Assembly: GCA_029931535.1 (NCBI GenBank)
Contig: JAQPZY010001495.1
Location: 3,012,001 to 3,076,000, forward strand
Direction of reading: 5' to 3'
DNA length: 64,000 nucleotides
DNA from: Margaritifera margaritifera
Lineage: Eukaryota > Mollusca > Bivalvia > Unionida > Margaritiferidae
Shown here: in pieces, positions 48,610-60,870 of the stretch
Position numbering within the stretch: position 1 is the first letter of the stretch
Layout of the letters: each line of letters begins with the position of its first letter
Notes under the pieces: model-generated
Told to the model about the DNA's origin: nothing
The model's input: only the letters and a program-made list of their open reading frames with translations
The model's database searches: none
Program-made: the position numbers and the translations under genes

Positions 48610-48812
48610 AAAATACCATGTTGAAGCCAGAATTAGGCCTGATGCTGGAGGAGGAAGATGAAAACAGCAACACAGGAGGAGCTAAATTTAAAAATGATTG
48701 GGAAGATGATGAAAATTGGACAGACCCACATTGGGAAGATAATTTGTGTTGGAGCAAAGGGCAACCAACTGCTACAGGTTTCACTCAGAAATTTAAACTA
48801 AAAATCAGATGA
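48610..48812 (+). CDS. Possible terminal coding exon of an unidentified gene
   Basis: An acceptor-like TATGCCTTCTTCAG ends at about 48,609 and is followed by an open frame to a TGA ending at 48,812. The frame itself is open from 48,561. The peptide is acidic and Trp-rich (MLEEEDENSNTGG, then NDWEDDENWTDPHWEDN) and ends in a basic KFKLKIR. The composition is unlike the surrounding AT-rich noise and unlike the transposon families here, which is why I list it. I do not recognise the protein. No matching upstream exon is identified, so it may be a processed fragment or chance. This is the only candidate host exon I can point to. Confidence 0.3.
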
Positions 48813-48929
48813 TCATGTGTCATTTAGTTGATAATCATGTTCTTTTCAAAGAAAGCAGATACTGCATAAATGCTTGTCCTTTATTGTCAGCATTAGTAAA
48901 TGCATCTTGACAAAGAATCATGTAAAATC

Positions 48930-49003
48930 TGAAACCAAATGATAAAGAATGTAACTGACACCAAATGATGAAGAATATAACTGACACCAAATGATAAAGA
49001 TAG
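48930..49003. repeat. ~27-bp tandem repeat, three units
   Basis: The phrase ACACCAAATGATRAAGAAT recurs three times, the first starting GAAACC, joined by RTAACTGAC. Confidence 0.85.
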
Positions 49004-49504
49004 AGACTTTATATTTTGAGAAACGATTAGATCATTAGTAAGACAACAATCAAATATGGGGACCTGCTGATTTCAGCACTCGAAGTTGTGACTAAAATGG
49101 TCGCATTTGTAACTAAAAATTCAAAATTGCTGAGTGAAAATAATCAACTGCCTTCAGAATCATAATGTGGCAACTAGAAAATGACATCAACACTTTCTAA
49201 TTAGAAGTATATACTGAGTTTTATGCTAAAAGCATTTGGCAGGTACAGTTTGATTTGCAGCATAATCCCTTTTTGATTGTGAGACTGCCCGTTCCTACAT
49301 TAAGTTGCCATCTTCACATGTGACTAGCCTGGCTTACAGCCTATAGGCAATCAGTCTAATACATGACCTGTGAAATCAGCCTTAGCTAATGGTTTCATGC
49401 ATTTTCGATCAAACGTGCATATTTCGTTGCTTTTTGTTTCTTTTGCACACAGGAAAATAAAGATTTTGTGTTTGAAAAAAGTAGAATAAAATCGATTCAG
49501 GAAT

Positions 49505-49826
49505 ATGCTTCTTTATCACTCATGGCTGCCTGAGCTGAGATTTCCTCGTTTCTCATGAATATGCATAAACCTACTTAATCAATCACTGTGAGCGCAAGTA
49601 AAGTTTTATTGCCATTGTGAACATGGCCTTTCATGCTGTTTGAATGAGCCAATCAAAGTTTCTCTTCAAAACACAGCCACTTAACAATTGATAAAATGGG
49701 TACTTTCATTAATGTGTAGGAGATTGTCACATTGTGTTGTTCATGACATATTTTTGTTTATGCATACTCATAAAAAATGAGGAAATCTCAGCACAGGCAG
49801 ACATTGGTGATAAATGAGCATAGCAG
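49505..49826. mobile_element. Foldback/MITE with ~70-bp inverted arms
   Basis: The left arm 49,505-49,570 (TTTATCACTCATGGCTGCCT, then GCTGAGATTTCCTC, then ATGCATAAAC) is the diverged inverse of 49,755-49,826. The loop is about 185 bases with no coding capacity. It abuts the dispersed repeat that starts near 49,842. Confidence 0.75.
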
Positions 49827-49841
49827 ATTGTTGTCCATGGC

Positions 49842-50782
49842 TTGCGATGATGTGTAGCAGGCCACTGCTAATTAGCACCATTCGGTGATACCTAAATAAG
49901 GTCTTTGTTTATTGGAACTGAACTACTTGTGACGGTGTGTACACTCACAGGATGTTATTTTCACATGTAGTTGAGTAGATATGATTAAAGGGATTATCTT
50001 TTCCAAAAGGAATTTACTTTGCAGCCAATAGCTAGGTATAGTTAATTCTATTTATTCTAAATGACATGCTGATTTTTTCCACTTGTCCAAGAAGTTACAA
50101 TAATTAACGTGGGATAGCATTGCATTGAATCTGAGCTTATCAGGAAGACTGTGTTGTTCTCAAGAACTTTCTGACAGGTTTCAATTGTTGTCAGTTATAA
50201 TTTAATGATCATGTAGTCTACTGCTCCAGATTAAGATTAAAGCTAAAAATTGAATAGGAAATCTCTGCTGCCGTTGTAGTAGTAGACTACTTCATTCTCG
50301 AAAGGATAAAATCAAAGGGTACACTAAATGCTACTGACTCGTTATAGTGTTCTTTTTTAAGGTACATTTAATGAACTAGTAAACACATAGATCCTGCCAT
50401 CAATAAATCAAATCATTGTTCATCCAAGGAATTTAAAGGGTGCATGAAAGAAGAAAAAGAAATATAAAGCTTAGTAAAATTAAGAAATTTAATATATGTC
50501 ACTGTAATTAATGATTATTATTACTATTGGTAAGGTTTTAAATTTGTGCCTGTACCTAAACATGCATTCAATTTTCTTTCAAATCATTACTGCCACATGT
50601 ATCTTGTGTTAAGGAAAGATGAAAACAAGAAGAAAATCAGTACTGAGTAAGACTGTATCAAGGATTTTGCTCCTGCAACTTTTTGGGTGGAATACATATG
50701 AAAAATAGGATTTTGTTTAACTTTACAAGTCATCTACTCATAAATGCCTAATTTTACAATAATAGTAACAATATTATTATTA

Positions 50783-50816
<34 letters not shown>

Positions 50817-50935
50817 GAACAACAACAACAATTCACAATAAAATAAGGTGCTCTTTTGAGCATGAGACATGCATTTAAAGTGCCTTTTTGGGAGGATAAT
50901 TACCATGCCCATTTTAGATTCTGGGGGAAACACTA
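49842..50935. repeat. Dispersed 1.1-kb repeat, copy 2 (inverted relative to 39.4-40.5 kb)
   Basis: It matches the reverse complement of 39,528-40,475 across its length, with phrases such as TTTGTTTATTGGAACTGAAC, GGTGTGTACACTCA and ACTGAGTAAGACTGTATCAA. The outer arms are less well preserved than in copy 1. An (ATT)n tract at 50,772-50,815 is expanded here relative to copy 1. Confidence 0.78.
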
Positions 50936-51028
50936 AACTGACATTTTTTTATATAATAATTTTAATCATTGGGATTATTTAAACAAATAAGTCAGTGAAC
51001 TTTATGCAAATAACAGATCCTAAAATGT

Positions 51029-51100
51029 AGGGGTGAAACGATTAATCGATATATTGATGTATCGATACTTTTTCTATATCGATACCCATACCGATACAAG
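51029..51100. repeat. Palindromic ATCGAT-rich end, hAT-terminus-like
   Basis: TAGGGGTGAAACGATTAATC is followed by several ATCGAT(A) palindromes, reminiscent of a common hAT terminus. No matching opposite end was found, so this may be a solo end. Confidence 0.4.
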
Positions 51101-52059
51101 AGGTGAAGAATTTATACAAAACGATACTTACTCTATGCAAGTTACTTTAATCTTCAGCAGTTGTGAATAATTATTAGTCATTTGCTTTTCATTCTTTAAA
51201 TTGAGAGTTCATCTGAGACATCCATAGCAGGCACTCATTTCTGTCAGTAAAAAATAAAAGCTATTGACAACACCCACTCGCCTTCTGCAAATTAACACAA
51301 GGTGACTAACCCCTTCTCCCCCCCCCAATTCTATGCTAATTAGTTTAACCCGTCTGCATCTTCAGCCACTGATAACATATATCAACGGAAAGAAGACATT
51401 GCAGATTTCTTCCCCATGTATGATTAAAGTACTTTACTGATCATTTAATAACCACTTTTACACAAAAGGTTTTAAATTTCTTGGACATTTTCCCACTCGT
51501 GTCCATGACAGAGCATACATCAGAAAAATTGCCTAGCTACAACGTACATCCCTGTTGATTGATTACATGTGCATGTACCTGTTAGCATATACAGATGCGG
51601 AATTGACGTACTGTTCTGCATCAAGTGGTAACTTTGATGTTCTCTCTCAATAAATGATATTTCATAGAAGTGCTTTCGTGTACTGGTTATTAATTTGCCA
51701 TAGTTTCCCTTTTATTTCCATACTATTTCCAAGACCCACTTTGAAGAAATTATTGAAAGCAGTAATACAAATAAAACCCGAAAAGAGATTACGAACCAAC
51801 GCCGTACTATTTATACTGTACATGTACGATCAAGAACACTGGAACATTATGACATGTATGTCATAATTCTTTCCAAAGTTTATTCTACAGGAATAACATG
51901 GCATTGTTTATTAAAATGAAAAAGATACATGAGCCATGCTACGAAAAGGTTTTTCTGTACCTTTACCCTTAAACTTTGCAATAACATTGTTGAAGAGGGA
52001 GTATGAGTCAACAAGTAAGCCAAGACTGTTATTACCAGCTACTGTTCAATGTCGCGCTT
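51101..52059. other. No recognisable feature
   Basis: AT-rich. A 70-residue plus-strand frame (51,654-51,866) is unassigned. Confidence 0.45.
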
Positions 52060-52620
52060 CAATGTTTCAAAATGCACATTAACTGTTGAATGAAAATGTC
52101 ACAAAACCACACACCTTAAAACTAAAAAGATGTTAGTCTGTGAAAAACAAATTTGGACTAAGAAACGCATTTGATAAGTTCTCATATTATCGTGTAAAAC
52201 TGTTCTCTAACGTTAAATGGAAAACTAAATATAATTATTTTTATTTTCCCAATTAGAGATCAACAGTTTAACTTAAATTTAGAAATCGGTGGCTGTTCAT
52301 GCCATAAGCATAGTGATTTTTATGTAAAATGTCACATTTTTCGTGAATCTATCATCAAGCACCAGTCAAGGAGTGATATTTTTACTTTGAAGTAAGCCAC
52401 TGCGCTTGTTAACAATGGCCAGTCATGAAGGTGTTGAGCTTTAATTTTAAGTTTAGCACCGATGTTTCAAAAGAAACATTAACTTCTGAATGAAAATGTT
52501 GTTTGTGCAAAAACAAATTTTGGACTTGTAATATGGACTGAGAAATGCAGTGAGGTGAAGTAAAATTGGTTTCTTGTGGTATATAAAACAAGCCATATAA
52601 AATTTTTATTCTCCCCATTT
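52060..52620. repeat. Diverged duplication of a ~180-bp segment
   Basis: ATGTTTCAAAAKRMACATTAACT, followed by GAATGAAAATGT and AAAACAAATTTTGGAC-like sequence, occurs at about 52,068-52,240 and again at about 52,449-52,620, roughly 380 bases apart. Confidence 0.6.
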
Positions 52621-55600
52621 AATCTTTCAGTGCAGTGCATATAAGTCTGTCGCAGCAGCACAAAGCTATAACATGTTTACGAAAGCTATATTACACTACA
52701 GGCTTCCTTTTTTAAAAAAGTGCATCTTTCTTTGTAATAAAATGTGTTTATTATATGCAAACAGAGAGAGAGAGAGAGAGATTATGCACCATAACTTTCG
52801 ATCTAACTTGGAAACAGGCATTGGTAATTAGAGAATATGCATTTTTGAAATGTGATGCAATTATCTTCATTTTGGAATTCGTCTCCTGACAAAATTTAGA
52901 AATAAAAATTATATTTCTGCTCTTTATTCAAAATAAGTAAATAAATTGCTGCTTAGCAATTCATTTTTTTTTATTTAACAAGAATTTATATAGTTAATTG
53001 GGTTATTAACCTGCTATTAGCTTTTCTTATTTTCTTATTCTCTGTTGTCGAATCTGGTCATAATTAACGTGTACGAAATTAGAGCATCAGAAATTTAATA
53101 GATTGAAAGTTGAATGAGTGAGCATTAGTGCAATAATTAAAGTGAACACAGTGACAATATTCGCAACAACCTTAGAATTAATATGAATGTTTCAAGATAA
53201 ACCGGAAATAATTGGGATTTACAACCTTGGAAGACAAAACCTCTTCCACCTCCAGGTCGGAGTACATGTAGGTAAAGAAGTTCTACCGGGGATAACTGTT
53301 TAAAGCCGTTAAAAATATGAAGCCATGTATTAATAGCAATCAATGCAATTAGAGATAGATTTTATAGCCTTGGCAAACATGTGGCTTATCAGTTTTGGGT
53401 CGTATACAAGGGATTATTAATTGATATGATGTGTTCAGCTTTTGCGTAATAAAGTACAAGTTAAACAAAGGGGGAAAAAAGTATGAATAAAAAGAAATTC
53501 CACTTAGATAAAGCTAAAACTAAACCAGCATCCAAAACTGGAGGTTATTTATTGTATAGTAAATACAATTATATCTAATGCATATACCCATTTCACAACA
53601 AAGTTTGCATAATAGTTGACATTTTGGTTGAATTGCAAAAGATGATGATGATATGATCGATGTCCAGGAGAAATTAACTGCTACTGCAATATGTAGGGGA
53701 GAAGAAAAAAAAATTCCCCCATCCACACATACTAACTGGCCCCACCCTTTTTTTCTATGCTGTGTACATGTATATCTTCAGTCAGTTAACCTTTGGTTAT
53801 TATTGCTTTTAATTCAGCTAGTCCAAAGTTTGTTCATGCGACTTTCAGATTAGTTTGGGGCGATTATGGAAATAATTTTAGTAATTTCACATTGTTGGCC
53901 TAATTGCTAAACACTGTATAAATACGCATCTGGTCCATGTTTTTTGGAGACGTCAACTTCTTGAAAAGGATAATGGGTCAAAATGTAACAAATTAGTAAC
54001 TTAGCTGATAAACAGTATTCGCTTGACATTCAGGAACAGTTTTGCAGAATTTGTCATGTGGATTGAAATAATGTACATGTACTGTACCAGATAAATTGTA
54101 TCTGCATTAACAGAAAATAATACATACAAGTTCATGTCCTACCAAAAATATTTAAGTGATTTCACTTTTTCATCACTTTCATCCATCCATTTGGTAATAT
54201 TAAACTCGTCAATGACCAAACCCGCAATCCTAAGTATATTTTTTAAGCTGTTGGTTATAGAATGCAGCATCACATGCTTCATAGAGTCTGCATAAAAACA
54301 GTAGGTCTACGGTAAAAGTAAACACGTGTCTAGTTCCTGAGAAAAAGTGTCACATGGACATGTATATATGGGTCACAAGTACTAAACAGGCTGGACTAGC
54401 AGAGGTTTTATTTTGGATAGTGCTGTGTATATTTCAATGTCGGGGAACATGCTAAGCAAACAATTTTAAAGTGACTGGGGGAATAAAAAAATAAATCAGC
54501 AATTCTGACATTATTTTATTTTGTGAAGCACCTATATAGTCTCAGGATTCATTGCTTGGAAATTTATCTTTCATCTCTCTTGATACACATATGTGAATGC
54601 ATTTTAGTGGGTGAGTCTTGAATTTTAAATGGCATTGTGAACAACTTAAAAAGAACATTCTGCACTGTGCACTGTAGCTGAGCCGACAGGTAAGTTCCAC
54701 CCAATGTAGTTGATGTCTACTATTACATAATTATGTTGCTGCGACTTTCTAATTGGGGCAATAAAACTTAATCTCTCCACTACAAGCCATGACATGGACA
54801 AATCCACAATGACCACTATATCCGGTCTGTGATGGAAACAGCGTGAAAGGATTAAGGTCCACCATAGGAATGTGGATTTTCCGTAATCCACGATGCATGT
54901 ACTGTAGCTCCCATTTCCTCTGCATGATATAGCCAGTAATGTGTTAAAAGTGCTGTTAAAACCAACAAATAAAAAATTGATCCTGCAGTATTGAAAACCA
55001 GTTTCATTAGTTGTGTTAAAGTTAGTAGGGTCTAAGGCTATGTTAGTTTTGACCGAGACTCCAATGTTTTTCCGTGTATAGTTATCATTATTCCATTGAT
55101 GGAACAATAATAAACTTATATTAAAAACATAGGAATGTATGTATTAATGAAATTATAACTCATGTACTCATGTGTAAATGCAGCAGCAGTACAAGATAAC
55201 TTTGCAGTTGCATTAGACTATTGTCAGATCTGTGTGTATTAATTTAAGATTCTTTATTTTGACACATTATAAACAGTATGGTCTTATAGTATGAGGACTG
55301 GGCAGGGAAACTGGCCAGTGCAGGGATAATAGGACTTGTATGCTAAATTTCAAGGCCAATTTGTTTTTCTCTTGCAAATTTGAAAAAATCTACCGCAACC
55401 GCTGTTCAGATCTAAAAAGAAAATACAGATTTTTAGAAAAATACAGACAATTTTTGTGAGCAAAATTACTGTCAGTCAAACTACTATAAACACAGATATA
55501 GCTGAGGCTTTATTAATATAAACTATCATCAAAAGAAAATTAAGTTTACGCCATTTCTCAGTGAATCTGAGGCCAGGCAGTATGTACAGAAATGGTTTGC

Positions 55601-55741
55601 AGAATTCAGAAATTGTGAATTGTAATTGCCAGGGCTTGAGGTTGAAGCAGATGATGAGTATTGACAGTTAATAAATAGTCAATTAAAAGCAACCTTGTGC
55701 ATTTTTAGAGTTACTCTTTAATTTGCCTTAACAAAAACCTG
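52621..55741. other. No confident gene in 3.1 kb
   Basis: A short (GA)n at 52,764-52,780. The longest frame is 153 codons on the minus strand (55,107-54,646). It shows no recognised motif, but its length is notable in AT-rich DNA and it could be a decayed repeat ORF or an exon. Confidence 0.4.
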
Positions 55742-57790
55742 TTTTTAGCTCACCTGGCCATAAGGCGAAGTGAGCTTATGGTATGGCCCATCTGTCCATC
55801 AACATTTGCTTGTTACCACTTTGGAGGTCATGTTTTTAATTCTATTTTGATCAAACTTGGAATATAGGTTTAGATCATCAGTGTCTTGGACTAGTTCGAA
55901 GATTAGTATGATTAATGCATGTTAATAAAGGTGATCTTGTATCTAATTAGCTGAGATTTTTACTCTGTGGAGGTCATATTTCTGATCTGAGTTTGATGAA
56001 ACTTGGAATATATACATGTATGTATACTTAGATAATCAAGATCTATGACAAGTTTGATAATTGAGCGAGATCCATGCATATAAATGAGGTGACCTTGCAT
56101 TAGATTGGCTGAGCTTGCTACTATTCTGGAAGCCATATTTCTGATCTGATTTTGATCAAATTTGGAATACAGTGGTTCCCCTTTTGAACACCCCCCTCCC
56201 CCCAATCCGACCAGTAGCCACCTGCTTTATACAGCCAGAATCCCTTGGCACCGATGAGTTTGTAGTCAAAAGTACCCTTCTAGGATGGCTACCCTTCTAA
56301 CACGGTCAGTGCAAAAACTGTCAAATTTACCACTTGCAATCCTCCACTTAATGAGGTTTACAGATAGAAATCTCACAAATATTTGTTGATATCTAAATTC
56401 AACACATTGACATTTGTTTCAACATACGGTAACTAACTTTAATCCATACTAAGAGGTAAGTAATCCGATTATCCTTACTGCCGTGTGTTCTTTAGATGTT
56501 AGGTTTTGTCACTTAGATAATTATTGGTTATTATTACCACTAATAATTATCAAGATGACAAAAGTTAACCGCTGAGAAGCACAGGATTGTTCAGCTGAGG
56601 TCAGTGTGACATTGTCACCATAAAGTAAAAATGGTATGTTTGCTGTTGTGGCTTCTCTCTCATAGATTACGAAATGTACTTGAAAGGGTACCAGAGTACA
56701 ACCAGTCGATCACATGACAAGCTCACTGCCTTTGTAATTACTGAGCATTTCATGTAATAATTAAAAGTTGGCAATGAAAGCATAAGTTGCAAAAAGTGTA
56801 AAATGTCATCAGTTCACAAGGAAAAGTGAAAGCAATTTGACTAAATGAAAGAGAGTGTCATTTGATCATTGCTGAGAAATTTCATGTCAGAAAGGTTCAA
56901 AATAAACACTATCAGTTACACATTCTACAGCAGTGAGAAAATGGAATGGACCAACAATGATAGTTACAGCCAGATGTTTGCGCCCTGGTTTTATTAAAAA
57001 GGTGGTATTGCACCATGATTGATGTTTATTCATAATTATTTTAAATAACATTTTTATGTTTTATCACATTGATTCCATACCATGCCTGTGATTTTTAAAT
57101 GACTATTAAATATTTAAAAATTAGTTATGCTTTTTCATACTTTATGTGTAATTGTTACTTACATTTGTGTGATCCCCCTCTAGAAAGGCAATCCCTCTTA
57201 TAAGGCCACTTTCCTGCTGTATAATGGGTGGCCTTATAAGAGGGGGAACACTGTATGGGCTTATATCATCAAGATCTTGGAGGAGTTCAGTAACGAGTGA
57301 GACCCAAGCATATTAATTAGGAGATCTTGCATCAGATAGGCTGAGAATTTTACCACTCTGGAAATCATGTTTGATCCAATTTTGATCAAACTTGTAATAT
57401 ATGCTTGTGTCATCAAGATTTCAGATGAGTTAGATAATGAGCAAGATCCAAAAATAATAGAGTGATGATCTTGCATCAGATTGTCCAATTTAGTCTGACT
57501 TGAAATATATGGTTATATCATCAGGATCTTGGAAATTTTTTAATAATGAATGTGATCAACACATAAAGTGATCTTGCATCTGATTGCTTGAACTTGCCAC
57601 CACTTAGACTATTTCTGATCTGATTTTGATTAAACTTGGTAAGTAGACATAAATCATACAGATCTTATATGAGTACAGTTATGAGCAAGATCAGTGCGTA
57701 TTTTTGAGGTGATCTTGCATCTGATTGGCTGAGCTATTCAATCCTGGATTGACTACTTCTGAGCAGTTTGTATAAAACATAGTAAATAGA
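55742..57790. repeat. TAGCTCACCTGGCC repeat with diverged ~145-bp tandem units
   Basis: It starts TTTTTAGCTCACCTGGCC and GAAGTGAGCTTATGG, an inverted AGCTCAC/GTGAGCT motif common at the head of a repeat I recall from marine invertebrate genomes. The units that follow share GATCTTGCATCTGATTGGCT, TTTCTGATCTGATTTTGATC and AAACTTGGAATAT. Anchors lie near 55,932, 56,090, 57,325, 57,467, 57,569 and 57,711. One unit is split by the TIR element at 56,170. Confidence 0.75.
56170..57253. mobile_element. 1.08-kb TA-flanked TIR element (pogo/Tc1-like) inserted in the tandem repeat
   Basis: The left end CAGTGGTTCCCC and the right end, reverse-complemented CAGTGTTCCCCC, are flanked by TA on both sides (56,168-56,169 and 57,254-57,255). 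Removing the element rejoins TTTGGAA-TA-TGGGCTTATATC, which restores a normal repeat unit. An inner hairpin of CCTCTTATAAGGCCAC and its inverse lies near the right end (57,195-57,245). No transposase. Confidence 0.8.
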
Positions 57791-57870
57791 CATATCAAGA
57801 TAACAGATAAGTTTTATGAGCAAGATCTGTGCATATTTAATGAAATTCAGTGCAATTAGAAATATTTACC

Positions 57871-57989
57871 ATAGTTTGTTTTCTATTTGTATGCTATGTA
57901 ATAGTTTGTTTTCTATTTGTATGCTATGCAATAGTTTGTTTTCTATTTGTATGCTATGTAATAGTTTGTTTTCCATTTTAACATGCCTT

Positions 57990-58030
<41 letters not shown>
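57871..58030. repeat. 30-bp tandem repeat (about 4 units) followed by (CT)n
   Basis: ATAGTTTGTTTTCTATTTGT plus ATGCTATGTA repeats from 57,872. The fourth unit decays into a CT run at 57,994-58,030. Confidence 0.93.
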
Positions 58031-58033
<3 letters not shown>

Positions 58034-58980
58034 GAAAGTAAGAGAAGCAACCCATGATATTGAGTATTGACACTAACATGTTTGGGGTTACACACACAGA
58101 GTTCTTCCCCTTGCCAAAAACCATGCAATAATTTTTTTATTACATTTTAAATACAAGATGCATACATTTCAATAGAACAGTTTAGAAAAATTAGCAAAAT
58201 AATAGACCTTAGGGATTAAATTAAAAATGTTTAAGTTATAACTGATGAAAAATTAGAAATAGAAATATAACAATGTAACACTGTAAGTTGATAAAATCAG
58301 TGGATGTAAGTTCAGTGTATAAAACCAGTGAATCATTACAATCCTGAGACACTATTATAATGATACATCATTATCGGACGGAAGGTGCCTATTAGGCAAA
58401 AAAAACAACTTTCAAGTGGGCTTAACCCAGTGAAACCAAAACATTGTTGTACAACTCTGATGCACACCAGTAAGGAGATACAGTAACTTAGGAATCATTT
58501 TATTAGATTAATTCATGTTAGAGACAATGTACATTTGCAGAAAAGCATAAACTATATATATATATTTGCAAGTCATTGTGGTTTTTTTTCTCCAATATTG
58601 ATTTTGATCCAGTAAAAGCATATTTCTTGTAAAACCCATGTCAAAGTTAATAAATTTATTTGCAGAGAATTATTGCTAAATACTTTATCATATTTGAAAT
58701 TCTTAAATATTTGGAAACAAGTTTTACAAGTTTGGTGAAACAGAGATTGATATTTGCTAGTACATGTATTGCAATGTTAAAGTGCCTGAAACATCTATTA
58801 TTTAAAGGTAGACCATATGACTTACCTCTAAATTATTCCATATGATAATTTGTGCAATATCTTCATATTTCGACTCGGTGTGATCAACGGTTAGTGAGAT
58901 ATTTAAGTTTAAATGTACGTGTCAAAATATTCCCCCTAGGCCATGTACAACTTCTGCAGTTTCCATGACTTGAGTTTGTG
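58031..58980. other. No recognisable feature
   Basis: AT-rich; no gene or clear repeat apart from a sequence near 58,970 that is inverted at 60,600. Confidence 0.4.
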
Positions 58981-59071
58981 TGATGTCACAAGAGGAACCA
59001 TGCATTGCAAATCACCATTGTTCTACTATTGTTGAGTGTGAAGATTTTATAGATTGTTTTCTGATTGCATC

Positions 59072-59111
59072 ATGGGAAGGAGGTGTGTCGTAGGTGGATG
59101 TAGCAGTAGGA
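59072..59111 (+). pseudogene. THAP-type zinc-finger first-exon relic (possible P-like element)
   Basis: ATG at 59,072 opens MGRRCVVGGCSSRS and meets a donor-like GTATGT at 59,112. The start Met-x-x-x-Cys-x-x-x-x-Cys-x-x-Arg is the N-terminal pattern of THAP fingers, used by P-element transposases and related animal proteins. Such genes commonly have a very short first exon. No later exon with the remaining Cys and His was found. Flanking sequences GTGATGTCACAAGAGGAACC (near 58,990) and its near inverse (60,600-60,621) could be element ends. Short, so a chance match cannot be excluded. Confidence 0.4.
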
Positions 59112-60004
59112 GTATGTTTTTACCATCTTAACACCACGAAAAATAGAATATTATCAGCTAGCAATTTATTATCAACTAAATTCAGACAAAGTCCGATGTA
59201 TCAAATCATGAAATTCTTTTGTGAAAAAGAGAGAGAGAAAAAGAGTGAGAGGCGACGTTAAGACTGCTGAAGACAAGTAAATCTGTATTCATATTTTCTT
59301 GATACATGCAATTTTTCCACTAAAAAATATATAAACAATACTATATATTGGTTGAGAAAGTTTCATATGCAGTCACTATTTTTAAAAAAAATGTGTGATC
59401 ACATTCTTTTAATAAAACGTGGTTCTCTTCATAAACATGCCTTTGGTTAAACATGGTTCTCTTTGTAAGCATGTCTCTCTGAAGCAGACACATCGCTATT
59501 GAAGTCCCATTATTGGTGAAGATGTTCTTAGCTATACATATATTAATATATTTGCACGAATATTTTTTTTAAAAAAAACAGGGTTTAAGTCACAACAAAG
59601 AGAGAGAGATAGTAGGTTGTGAGTGCTTGCCAAAAATGTGCTGAGGGATACAAAGTTACAGCTAAAAGTGAATTTCATTATTTTGAATTAACCAGGATTG
59701 GGAACAGATGTAAAATTAAACCACGAGAATAACAAAGACATGGAGGGAACAAATAGTGAAAGAGAAGGATTGAAGTAGGGTGCTAAACAAGTGAGTGCAT
59801 GCAATCTCAATATCACAAAAATAGAATATCACAAGCTATCGATTTTATTGTCAGGTAAAAGTCAACTGAAAAAAACTTTACCTAATCCTCATATTCCTTA
59901 GAGCGAGAGAGAGAGATATGCAGAAGAATTGCCAAAGACAGACGACTGCAGCAACAGATGGATACAAGGCAGTGTCAGACTGGCAGTCTAGTGTTCTCTC
60001 ACAG

Positions 60005-60290
60005 GAAATTGCTATTTTCCCACATTATTATTTGTTTCAGTAATAAATTAAACTCAGTATTTATGGACAATTATGAGTCAATTATCAAACTTCTGCTGTA
60101 AGTTGCTGGGCTACAATTGTGGCTGTTAAATACAATGCTCCAACTCAGATGACTTTGTGTAATATAAATGATACCTTTCCCAAACGGAATCTGGAATTAT
60201 CAATTATCGTTTGTCCAGTTATCAAACTTCCACTTTTAATTAATTGCTTGGCTACAATTGTGGCTGTTAAATACTATGTTCCATGTTAAT
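60005..60290. repeat. Diverged relic of the 2.6-kb TIR family, internally duplicated
   Basis: Sequence at 60,012-60,190 resembles the interior of copy A (about 25,490-25,650): a TTTCRGTAATAA-like phrase, AATTATCAAACTTC, GTGGCTGTTAAATACAA and CCCAAR. A second partial copy of the ATTATCAAACTTCC ... GGCTACAATTGTGGC segment follows at 60,215-60,290. Confidence 0.6.
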
Positions 60291-60870
60291 GAAATGATTT
60301 TTTGTTTATCCCAATATATCATCAACATAAAGATGATTGATTCTTTTTTTTGTGGTTTGCACATCTTTTTTGTGAAGAAAATGATTCAGAAACACAAACA
60401 GTGTCCTTTTTGAGACCATTCTTACAAGATTTTGACATCGGGTCAGTGCTAAACATAAACGAAACTTTTTAATGAAAAAGTCAACCATACTTAATGGAAA
60501 CATATACATCATTTAAACAGTGTTGCAAAACAAAAGCAAGTTTTATTGGTACTAACGTTGACTGTCACACTGATAAGCCATGTTGCTAGCCAACTTGGGT
60601 TCCTCTTGTGACGTCACAAGCTCGCACGTGTGTATTGGGTTGTTTACAAAAAATTGCTCGACTGTTTCTGTGGAGGTTGTATTTTGGTGCCAATTAAATA
60701 GCTGTATCTCCTAATCCAGGCATGAATATGCATCAAGTCTTCGTAGTGCATGTGAAATGTCTAACAAATCAAGATTCCCCAATATAGTGTGTAGCAATCA
60801 GGTCTTCCTTTCAATGTTAATCATATGTATTGCACATTATTTTGTGGCATTTCTGAATCATATATTCAAT

